NCBI GenBank assembly: GCA_015183035.1
Contig: JACZZP010000008.1
Coordinates: forward strand, 2,232,001-2,296,000
Length of the DNA stretch: 64,000 bases
Direction: 5' to 3'
From: Meloidogyne chitwoodi
Taxonomy: Eukaryota > Nematoda > Chromadorea > Rhabditida > Meloidogynidae
The notes beneath the pieces are model-generated. The model was not told the DNA's origin. It made no database searches and saw nothing but the letters and a program-made list of their open reading frames with translations. The translations under genes and the position numbers were made by a program. Shown in pieces: positions 23,753-33,722 of the stretch (position 1 is the first letter of the stretch; each line of letters starts with the position of its first letter).

Positions 23753-26377
23753 ATGAATATCATTCTCGATGCTTTTGAGCGAGTTTTTTCTCCAAAAAAT
23801 GCTTCAAATGCTAAAAGACGTGCATCCAGTTCTGGTTTAGTCACAACACTTACAGGTCCAATTAATTCAGCATATTCATCATCCTCAAGAAGAACAACTA
23901 CAACAACAATGAATACAGCTACTTCTTCTAGTACTGCAACAAATGCTTTATTAACTAATTGTTATCAACAATTAGAATCTTCAAAACAAAATCAAAGGTT
24001 TTATACCTAATTAGAATATTTAATCTTCCATCTTCATCCAAAGTGTAACATTAATTTAAAAAAATTTAGACATCAAAGCGGCGGAGATGGGGCAGCAATA
24101 AACGTAGGATTTCAAAACGAATTTGTAGCATTGTCAATAGAAGAACCATCAATACAAGTTTCTAATGAAGCTTCTTCAATGAGAATTCAAAGACAAGAAA
24201 GTTGTACAAGCCGCAGCAGGTTATTATAGTTTAAAAACATTGAATTCCTCACGATATAAGAGAAACAAAAAAAAGTTGATCTTTTGGGCAGGACATTTCT
24301 TCCTTATTTGACTTGTAACAATATAATAAGACTTTTGCTTTGTTAACCTTAGCTAAAAAAAAAGAATCCATGCAAATTTAATGTAAAAAAAGATTATTCT
24401 TTCCTTCTTTCAATTTTGTCAATATCTAAACTTTTTTCTTCTTTTTGAGGTCATCAAATTCTGGGGGAGGAAGTAGACGGCAACGTAAAAAGAGTAGTGG
24501 CACTAGTGGAAATGATAAATCTATGGCTTCGCTAATATTCTCAGCTTTATCTTCACCTAATGATAGCAGAATGAGAAGAAGAAAAGCAAATAACAATAAT
24601 GGGTGAGGGTTTTTTTAAAAAAAGTATATTAGAAAGTGACTTTTGAGTCTAACAAAGGATTTAATTTATATTTAGAAATCGGATGAGCGGAAAGAGAAGA
24701 CAATTGCCCCCTCGGCAATGGAGTGTTCCAGAAAGAGAAGGGAACAGCAATGTAAATATAACACCAGAAAGAGATAATGTAGTTGCTGAGCCATTTCGAC
24801 TTATTCAGAAAGCGTATTCATTGGTATATTTTAAACTTTCAAAATTTCAATTTTTAAAAAAAAACTTTAAGTGTTGTGAAGAACCTTCCAGCAGTTCTCG
24901 TTCTTCTTTAATGGGATCTCCCCATTCTCCATTGTCCATTTCTTCTCACAATTGTTTCAACAGTGGGGCAACTATTTTGTTTGGATTTGTTAATTCTACT
25001 GCTTCCTCAATTAATTCTTCTCTTAATGTTTGCTGGGAAAAGGTGGCATTGGAGAGTAGTAGAATGTTAGATTCTGAAGCATATTTTCTTCGATGCATAG
25101 ATCCTGAACGTTAGAATTTTTTTAAATTTTAATTTAAAAAAGTTCAAATTACAAATACAAAATGTCCAATAGCGCATTTTATTAAATTCCCCAACTTTTC
25201 AGCAAAACTTCCATTCATTTATTATGCAAGTGTTGCTCCTGATAATGAACAGCATGATATAAACAACCTGGCAGAGGCAATATTGAATGAAGAAGAAATT
25301 GATAATTCTACAAATATTCAATTAGGTTTATTTTTTTAAATTAATTTTTTAATTTATTTTAAAGGTTGTTACGAAGAACTTTACACTTTGGAAAGAGCAA
25401 CAGACAAAAACCAAAGCAATAAGTGTTCTACACATCAAGGCTTTATTTTAATCTTCTTTAGACTTTTAGGAGATGCTAATGGTTCATCTAATGATTTGGA
25501 AAGTAGATGGTTAAATTGGACTGGCGCTGGACAGATTTATAAGGTTTTTTAATTAAAATTTTGGGTAAATATGGAACAGTAAAAATAAATATTTTCCATT
25601 GCTCTTTTTACCGGGAACACCAACAAATATATATTCTTTTTAAGTATTCTCCACGTTGCTGGGAACTTCAAAAAGTTTGTCTTTTACGTCATCTTCAACA
25701 TTCATCACCTCGAAATATCTCTTCAACTCCTTCAACACCAACCTCCTTTGCTTATATTCTTTTATGCGAATTTAATGAAATTTTACATCCTTCAAATGCT
25801 CTGGCCGCGTTGAATTTGTGTGAAAAATTGAGAATACGAAATTGTGGACTTGTTGCTCTATATAAGGTTTTTTTGAACTGCTTGAACTTTAAAAAAACTT
25901 TTCTTTTAAAAGGTCTCTCAAAGTTGTGTTAACACTTGTCAACAGCAAAAACAACAATATCGACAACAATCATTATTATTTGACCAAAAACCACCGAAAA
26001 AAGAAACAAACCTCTCCCCAAATTGGCCATTATCACAACAATACAGAAAACATCAACTTGGTCGAATGGGACGTTCACATGATGAAAGAATAAGCATTGG
26101 AGCTAGACAAGAAAAAAATTCTCAGTCTCCGCCTTCTCCTCGTCCAAGCTGCGGAAGTAAAAGAGGTTTAATTTTATTTTGTAAATTTTTTGAAAGAATA
26201 TTTTTTAAAGAAAACTCACAGCTAAATTTAAATGATAGTGGAGGAGGAACAGAAAAACTTAGACGTCTCATTTGGTCAAGAGAACAGCAGCATTCACTTG
26301 GTTGGGAACAACAAAGACAACAACCTCCTCCTCAGCAATGGTTAGGTCAACTAAAAAAGAATGGAACGTTACTTTAA
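23753..26377 (+). CDS. Unrecognised Ser/Gln-rich conserved-looking protein
   Basis: About ten exons with regular donors and acceptors join into one frame from ATG 23753 to the stop at 26375-26377. The N-terminal third is low-complexity Ser/Thr with basic patches (SSNSGGGSRRQRKKSSG, MRRRKANNNNG). The middle looks folded: FNSGATILFGFVNSTASS, VCWEKVALESSRMLDSEAYF, KLPFIYYASVAPDNEQHD, GFILIFFRLLGDANG, SRWLNWTGAGQIYKYSPRCW, FAYILLCEFNEILHPSNAL, LCEKLRIRNCGLVALYK. The C-terminus is Gln/Pro-rich and basic (EQQRQQPPPQQW). I do not recognise the family. The well-formed middle suggests a conserved domain, and the basic N-terminus would suit a nuclear protein, but both points are inference. There is no signal peptide or membrane segment. 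Confidence 0.65.
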
Positions 26378-26706
26378 ATTAATTAAACGTAAATAAATTT
26401 TTTCTAAAAATGTGTTTTTACATTTGTAAAAAATAATTAAAAAAAGGCAAATAAATTTTTAAAAATTTTAATGATATTGTTTAAAACAACATAAAATAAT
26501 TTATGTCAAAAAAGAAAAAAATAATAATTTATTAAAAAGAAAATGAGATTAAAAAAAAAACAAAAAAGGAGGTACAAAGTAATTTATTTAAAATAAATTT
26601 TGATGGCAGAGATAAAAAAATATTTAATAAAATAAACAAATTGTGCTTAAAAAACAAAACAAAAAAATGTCATTTTTGAAGAATATAATTTTTTGTTTAA
26701 AATAAT
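26378..26706. other. Convergent 3' intergenic stretch
   Basis: A/T-rich spacer between two genes converging on each other, presumably 3' UTRs. Nothing else is visible. Confidence 0.4.
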
Positions 26707-29031
26707 TTAAATAAATAAAGATTTATCATTAGCGTATGCTTGGTACAATACAAGTTTTTCACCATTTTGTTTATTTTTAAAAGTTATTCCTCTAAGCAAA
26801 TGTTCTGGCCATTTACGATCTTCATATTTTTCTGGTATTTTTTTAATTCCCAATACATAAGGCATAAGAGCATTCTCCACAAATTTTTTATTAATTAAAG
26901 GAAACTTTTTTATAAATTCAGCTACATCATTGCACAAGTCTTCGTTCATTTCACAAGTTGGACATGCATAATAATCATTTCTATTTTTATTTTATTAAAA
27001 AAAAATAAAATCTTAAAAAATTAAACCTCCTAAAAACATCATAAATACAACTATCCAAAGAAGAACGTTCTTTACGTTCTTCAAAATGTATAGCGAAAAG
27101 TGCCAAACTTCTCACCATATCTTCTGATTTATCAGCGCGTTCACTCGCATATTTTGAATAATTATAAATAATATCAATATTTAATTCTAAATAAAATCCT
27201 TTAATAATAATCAAGGCAGTTTCGAACAACTAAAATTTAAAAATGTATTTCAGATAAAAAAAAAATTAAAAAAAAACCATATCTATGTCCCATTTTCTTT
27301 CAGAATTAAAAAGATTTATTGAAGCCTAAAATTTGAAGAAAAAAAATAATTTAATGATTTTTAATTAAATTTAATAATTTTTTTAATAAATCAAAAAAAT
27401 CTAAAAGAAAAACATTGACTCGCTTCAAAAAAAAAATAATAAAAATTTGTATAACCAGCAATAATAATTAAATAAAAATATAAACCTTTGCAATATAATT
27501 ATCGGCAATTGTTATATCTCCATTTAAATAGTTTATATCGCCCGAAAGTACAGCTAGATAAATTATTCCAGTTAAAAGCATTTCATCTTTAGCTACTTTT
27601 GAATTATTCTTTATATCATATGGTTTTTTACCAAAAATGTTTTCAACAGTCTCGCGAATCTAAAATAATGTTTTGAGTCAATTTAAAAAAAAAATAAAAC
27701 AAACCTTTGGCATTTTTGACATTCCTCCAACAAGTAAAATTTCTTCAATATCAGAAGGTTCCAACTCTGCATCTTTCATTACTTTTTTACAAGTTTGTAC
27801 AATATTTTGAATCAAATCATCAGTCAATTCTTCAAATTTAGAACGAGACAATTTAATAAACATATTTTTTAGTTCTCCATTAGTGTTAATGGCAATATTC
27901 GGAAGAATAATCTCAGCCTGAGTAGAGTTGGAAAGTTCACATTTTGCTTTTTCAGAAGCTTCATGAACACGTTGCATCGCCAATAAATCCTATTTCAAAT
28001 ATCCTGTACATTTTAAAAATAAAATCAAAACCTTGGTTAAATCAATTCCATTTTCCAGTTGAAATTCAACAACAAAATGATGAACAAGTGCATTATCAAA
28101 ATCATTTCCAACGATGAACGTATTATCACTACTAGAAATAACCTCAAAAGTACGATCTTTTGATCGTTTTAGAATGGAAAAATCAAAGGTTCCTCCTCCA
28201 AAATTAAAAACAGCAACTCTAAAAAAAACAAATAAATGGTCTAAAATTTCAAACCTCGAATAATCCAAATAATAAGAACAGGCTGCAGCTGAAGCTTCAT
28301 CAAACATATTTAAAACGTTTAGACCAACTGTATTACAAGCTTGTTTTAATGCTTGCTTTTGCAAATCATTAAAATACGAAGGAATTGAAATTACTGCATA
28401 ATGAACATCCTTTTTCAAATAATTCTCAGCTGTCTCCTTTAATCTCGTTAAAATGAATGCAGCAATCTGTGAAGGTGAGTAAAGTTGACCTTGCGCTTCA
28501 ACCAAAACATCTCCATTTGAAGAACTCACAATTTTGTATGGAAAGTCTTTACTATAAAGAAAATCGATTAGTTAAGGTTTTAAGAATATTGGGGGATTAT
28601 TATTAAAAAAATATTTAAAATCTAAGAAAAACCATACATTATCTTCTGCAAATTCTCATCATCATATCGCTGTCCAAGCAATCTTTTAATACCAAAAATA
28701 GTGTTTTGACCATTTAAAACTGCTTGTCGAAGAGCAGGAGCACCAATTAAACATTCACCATCTTCATTGAAAGCAACAACTGAAGGAGTAGTCCGAGAAC
28801 CTTCAGAATTCACGAGGATCTAAATTTTGAATTTAATTGTTTAAAAAGTAAAAAGAAACCTTAGCCTTTCTATCTTCTAAAATTGCAACAGATGAATTTG
28901 TTGTTCCAAAATTAATTCCAATAACAGGACCACGAAGTGTACTAAATTTTAATAAAAAAATAAAAAGAAATATATGTAGATTACCTAAATCTTTTTGCTG
29001 CGATTAAAGATTGATTCGAAAACTTCTTCAT
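26707..29031 (-). CDS. Degenerate mitochondrial-type Hsp70 with replaced C-terminal domain
   Basis: The first two-thirds follow mitochondrial Hsp70 (mortalin/HSP-6) closely: [58 protein letters not shown] text ([10 protein letters not shown]), [19 protein letters not shown], and [12 protein letters not shown]. The N-terminus ([17 protein letters not shown]) is basic with no acidic residues, like a mitochondrial presequence. Two acidic residues of the nucleotide site are Asn (DLGTT is NFGTT; DLGGGTFD is NFGGGTFD) and GGEDFDN reads VGNDFDN. After [12 protein letters not shown] the beta-sandwich peptide-binding domain and lid are absent; instead there are about 190 residues of helical-looking sequence with a CPTC pair and no EEVD end. 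The frame is intact over about ten exons, so it may be expressed. It is probably a paralogue with reduced or no ATPase activity and no canonical substrate binding. Confidence 0.82.
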
Positions 29032-29513
29032 TTTACCAACTTCAAAACAATCTAACTCTCAATAAAGGAGAAAGTGAAGCTAAAAAAGAGATTTAAAAAA
29101 AAGTTCATCGTCCAAAACCAACATCAATAGGTTTTATTAGGTTCATGACCCAGCTACAGCGTTATAGTAAAGAGTAACAACTAACGTGCACAGACTCAAA
29201 ATACATTTTATTTTGATTTTACAGAATAATTTAAATTTCCGTTAAAATATAAACATAACGCCAAAAATGAGAGACAATGTAATTACATTTTCATAGATAT
29301 AGAGACAAGTTTTTCTGCGTTTTTCTTCATTTTTGAGGTGCGCACCGAGTTTGTTTTTATGAGTTTTTTGTTTGTTTTTTGTTGTTTTTTGTTGTTTTAT
29401 TTGTTATTTTAATCGTATCTATTGCCCCTGACCCGCACGCGCTGCAAAAAATCTTAAAATAATCTTAAAATTTCAAAAATTTAATTTCTTTTTAAATCGT
29501 TTTTTTACAGCAC

Positions 29514-30810
29514 GGCTTTGATGGCTTTGGCCAACAACTTGTTGTACGTCGGCTGTGTTTATTTTTTAAATTTTTTTATCTTTTTACTTTTAATATAAAT
29601 TTTAATTTTTGAAATTATAGGATGCCTGCAGATGTTCGCTCAAGGACGATGCTGGTGTGTTCATCGTCTGGACAATGTGCTGTGTTCAGGAGCCCTGTGG
29701 ACTTGGACGATGGACATTGGATTTGGTGTGGTTGTTTCTTTTATTTTTTTAAATTTTTATATATTTTTTTAATTATTTTTATTTTTTTTATTAGCTTAGG
29801 GGAATGGGTTCAGGGGTGAGCCGGTGTCCTGCTCTTCAACTGATGGTTCTGCGATGGTTCATCTTTGATTTTGGATTTTTTTTATGTTCTTCATTTTCAG
29901 TTCAACTGGCTCTGCTTCTCAACTGCTTCTTCTAAACTACTGGCTGCAACATTGTCATTGGTTTCTTTTTAATTTTTTGAAATTTTCAAGTTTTTACTTT
30001 TAGTTCAAAGATGTGCTCTACATGGATCAATGGAGCTGAAGCAGATCAAGGACGATGGCTTCTAGTTTTTTTATTTTTTTATTTTATTATTTTTTAAAAT
30101 ATTTTAATTATTTTTATAAGCTTAGGTGAGTGCTTTCAGATGTGTACCGGCCCGCTCTTCAACTTGGCTCTGCAACATCGAAAATGGTTCTTTTTAATTT
30201 TTGGGTTTTTTATTTTTCATTTTCAGTTCAAGGATTTGCTCTACATGGTGGATGATGCTCTCAAGGACGTGCTCTACATGGCCAATGATGCACTGAAGCG
30301 GATGATCAAGGACGATGGCTTCAGTTTTTTTTTTAATTTTTATTATTTTTAAAAAATTTTTAAATTATTTTATTACTTTTTTTAGCCTAGGTGAAGTTTC
30401 TAGGTGTTTCCGGTGCCGTCTACACTTCATGATTTGGATGGTGGTAATGCTCTACATTTGGATGGTGGCTGCAACTGGCTGACTCTTGTAAGTTTAAAGA
30501 AAATTTAAAATAAAAAAATGTGAGCTTAAAATTTGCGATCCGCGATCCTTCCCTTTATTCGTTTTATGTTTTCATTTGTTTTTTTTTGTTCTCATTTTTC
30601 ATGTTTTTAATTTTTCTACAACCTTTTTTAACAGCATTTCAGAAAGTGGTCAACATGGATGAAAGAAAATGATCAACATGAAAGAAATTTCAACAAACAA
30701 CTACGAGGATCAACAGGTTTACATTTTCAATAAAGAAAATTTTCAAGGAAAATATTTTTCTGGCGGTTTTGAGCCTGAAAACATTGATAGTAGTGGTTCT
30801 GTGCAGTAAA
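29514..30810 (+). ncRNA. Modular multi-exon GC-rich locus, candidate long non-coding RNA
   Basis: About nine GC-richer blocks of 50-110 bp are separated by T-rich introns with GT starts and AG ends, like real introns in this window. Approximate blocks: 29514-29562, 29621-29728, 29793-29855, 29902-29960, 30003-30064, 30126-30188, 30228-30323, 30387-30490, and 30635 onward. Blocks share wording: AAGGACGATGG, TGCTCTACATGG, CTGCTCTTCAACT, AGCTTAGG and GGCTCTGCAACAT recur, indicating module duplication. No frame stays open across the joined blocks; stops fall in each alignment tried. It lies between the Hsp70-like gene (-) and STI1 (+). A short ORF lies in the last block. It could also be a fast-evolving coding gene or 5' leader exons of STI1. 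Confidence 0.45.
30678..30809 (+). CDS. Small ORF (43 aa) in last exon of the modular locus
   Basis: ATG at 30678 and stop TAA at 30807-30809, with an in-frame TGA just upstream at 30669. The peptide has a balanced, protein-like composition, unlike the Phe/Asn/Lys strings typical of random frames here: it starts MKEISTNNYEDQQVYIFNKE and ends EPENIDSSGSVQ. There is no signal peptide or membrane segment and no recognised family. It is possibly a micropeptide or the tail of a longer protein joined by splicing. Confidence 0.35.
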   Translation: MKEISTNNYEDQQVYIFNKENFQGKYFSGGFEPENIDSSGSVQ

Positions 30811-31144
30811 TTTGCGACGCTCTTTTTTAAATTTTTATTATGGCATAATGTTTATTTAATATATTTTGTCTGTACACTATTTCGTATGTTAGAGAAATAG
30901 AGATGTGAGAAAGTACTAGATGAGAAAAAGCCTAAATCTTTTGTAAATGTATAGATTATTCGAGAATTATCTTCTCTTTTTCTTCTTTTTTGTAGTGATA
31001 TGTGAAAGTTTTTGATTTATTTTCAATTTTTATTTAATGTTTTACTTGTTTTTTTATTTTAGGTTATATTTTATTAAAATTTATTTTTCTCTTTATCAGT
31101 TTCTTTTATTTTTCTTTTGACATCGCCAACGTTGAGCATACAAC

Positions 31145-33145
31145 ATGAGTGACAAGGTTTATTTTTAATGAATCTCTGCTCTCTTTTTAGTCAGCTAAAA
31201 CGAAAAAAGTGTATAAATAATCATCGTTTTCACTGTCAATCGATTTTTTAACTTTATATGATTATAATGTTCGTCTCATTTTAGACACAAGCACTAAAAG
31301 AAAAGGATTTGGGCAACGAAGCTTACAAAAAGAAGGACTTTGCTACTGCACATTTTCATTACGACAAAGCCATCCAACTTGACCCAAATAATATTGTGTT
31401 TTACAACAACAAAGCAGGTTTGATTATACTTCTCCATAATAACATCGTTGATGTAGTTGGAAAGTCCGAAAGTTTTACCTTTCGAAGGATAAGGTTTGAA
31501 TTGTGTTGGACTCGATTTTCGTTTTTAGTGTTTTAATGAAATAATTTATCTTAAAATAAAATTTTAAACATAAAATCCTTTTTGATTTTTTAAATTTATT
31601 TTTAGCCGTTTTCTTCGAAGAAGGAAAATATGGAGAGTGTATTTCAATGTGCACTAAGGCTGCAGAAATTGGTCGTGAGAACAGAGCTGATTACAAACAA
31701 ATTGCAAAGTTTGTTTGTTTTTTTTTATTTGACTAAAACTTAAAATATTTTAGAGCTTATGCACGTATTGGTAACAGTTATATTAAACAAGATGACCAAC
31801 CTCAAGCTTTACATTGGTTTGAAAAATCTCTTTCTGAGCATCGCGACCCTGAACTTTTAAAAAAACAAAAGGAGCTTGAAAAAACGGTGAAGGAACGTGA
31901 ACGTTTGGCTTATATTGACCCTAAAATTTCTGATGAAGAAAAGAATAAAGGAAACGAATTTTTTAAGAAAGGTTTGTTTTTTTATTTTAAATAATTTTTA
32001 ATTTAAAAAAGTCGAAAATTAATTTTTAAAAAGAATGGGCTCAGCCGGTGATCGAAACCGGGACCTCTTGCACAGAACCCAGATCAGGGATTAAAATTCC
32101 TATCTCTAATCTATGCAACGAGAGATAGTGTTTTGGATTAAATGTTTTTCTTTTATTAATATAAATACTATGCCAAATTTAAAATAATAAATCCAATAAA
32201 CGTTAAACTTTTTCTCTCCCGGTAAACGTACTTTTTTTTCCGGTTTTCAGGTTTTGATTTTTTTTCTATTGATAAAATACATGTTGAGCATTTTCCCCTA
32301 AGCACAAAAAATTTGCCAAAAGCACAGTTGCCGAAATATAAATTTTAGAAAACCCTAACCAAGAATCATACCACTAGACCACTGAGCCGCTATATTAACA
32401 TAAAATAAAATAGACTAATAAATTAATTTAAAAAAAATTTTTTAGGTGACTATCCTGGTGCAATGAAACATTATAATGAAGCTATTAAACGCAATCCGGA
32501 TAATCCACTGCTTTATTCAAATAGAGGTTTTTTAATTAAATTTAAAATTTGAATTTAATTTTTAAAATTTAGCTGCTTGTTACACAAAATTAATGGAATT
32601 TCAAAGGGCAATAGAGGATTGCGAAACTTGTATTAAACGAGATCCAAAATTTGGTATATTTAAAATTGTTGTATATTTTTATCTGAAAATTGATTTATTT
32701 TCAGTAAAAGCCTATATTCGCAAAGGAGCTGCTCTTTTTGCAATGCGTGAATATAGCCGTGCTCAAAAAGCCTATGAAGATGCAATGATAATTGACCCAA
32801 ATAATCAGGAAGCTATTGATGGTTTTTCTAGCTGTATTCGTTCTAATGATGAAGATCCGGAAAAGGCTAGGGAACGGGCTTTGCAAGATCCAGAGGTTCA
32901 AGAGGTTTGGAAAACTAAAAAAAAATATTTTTTTAAAAGATTTTTTTATAAATAAAATTTTTAGATTTTGCGTGATCCAGGAATGCGTCTTCTTTTGGAA
33001 CAAATGAGCCAAGACCCGGTTTTCTTTTTTATTTTTAAATTAAAAATTTTTATTTAAGAATGCTGCTCGTGAGCATTTAAAGAATCCGGACATTTTTGCA
33101 AAATTAATGAAATTGCGACAGGCTGGAATAATTCAAATGCGTTGA
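31145..33145 (+). CDS. sti-1: Stress-induced phosphoprotein 1 (STI1/HOP), nematode short form
   Basis: STI1 is a cytosolic co-chaperone linking Hsp70 and Hsp90. A tiny first exon (MSDK, ATG 31145) splices to TPR2A ([20 protein letters not shown], then [14 protein letters not shown], then [14 protein letters not shown]). A charged linker ([18 protein letters not shown]) precedes TPR2B ([60 protein letters not shown]). The protein ends with the DP2 domain ([20 protein letters not shown] and [20 protein letters not shown]) and the stop at 33143. TPR1 and DP1 of vertebrate HOP are absent, as in C. elegans STI-1, so the gene appears complete. Intron 31971-32444 carries a broken proline tRNA on the other strand. 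It is expressed divergently from the Hsp70-like gene, with the modular locus between them. Confidence 0.93.
32037..32388 (-). pseudogene. tRNA-Pro(AGG) interrupted at the anticodon loop
   Basis: The 5' half (32388 to about 32353) reads GGCTCAGTGGTCTAGTGGTA and runs into the anticodon TTAGGG. The 3' half (about 32072 to 32037) gives the rest of the anticodon stem (GCAAGAGG), a perfect T-arm (CCGGT/ACCGG around TTCGATC) and CTGAGCC. The two ends pair perfectly over seven acceptor bases (GGCTCAG/CTGAGCC). Between the halves are about 280 bases containing an 8-bp hairpin (CTATCTCT/AGAGATAG). AACCC appears at both edges and may be a target-site duplication. The break is next to the canonical intron position, but nematode tRNA introns are far shorter. 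It lies in an STI1 intron, antisense. Confidence 0.65.
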
Positions 33146-33722
33146 GAGAAAGGAGAAGAGAGGAGAAAAAAATACGGGAAGTGTGTTTTAAAGGTTTGGA
33201 GAATTTATATAATTTCAAATCTTTTTTTAAGTGTTGTTTTTTCTCCAATAAAAAAAAAGAATATTGAGTCTATTCATTCCTCTCTCTCTCTCTTTTTATT
33301 TGATTTTCTGAGACTTTATTTTTTTGATAAATTTAATTTGAAAATTAAATTTTAATTTTTTTTGGAGCTGAAGGGAGATCAATAACAGAAAATATTCCCT
33401 TTTATATTTTTTAAATAAAAAAATTTTACTTAAGAAAGGTAAAAAAATTAAAAAAAATTTATATAACTATTTTTACAAGGTGTCAAATCCGAAAAAGACA
33501 AAAATAAATATATAGAATTTGTAAAAGAAAATATATACCTGTGAAAGAAAAATGTGTATACACAAAGAAAAAAATAAAAGAGAGAAATGTAGAAAAAAAT
33601 ATTATAAATTTTTAAGTTTGGAAAATTTAAAGAAAAAAAAATTGGACAGAAATATTCAAAAAATTTGATTCTTTTTTAGATTTTTTTCTACATCTTTTTA
33701 AAAAAAAATATATTTTCCAATT
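33146..33722. other. Convergent 3' intergenic stretch
   Basis: Spacer between the stops of STI1 (+) and SEL-1 (-), presumably both 3' UTRs. A CT-dinucleotide run sits near 33275-33295. Nothing else was seen. Confidence 0.45.

Noticed and set aside
30140..30352. 70-codon frame in the modular locus (KDLLYMVDDALKDVLYMAND)
   Set aside because: It reads through a clear intron, and splicing puts the blocks out of frame with stops; taken as part of a non-coding unit, though a coding role is not fully excluded.
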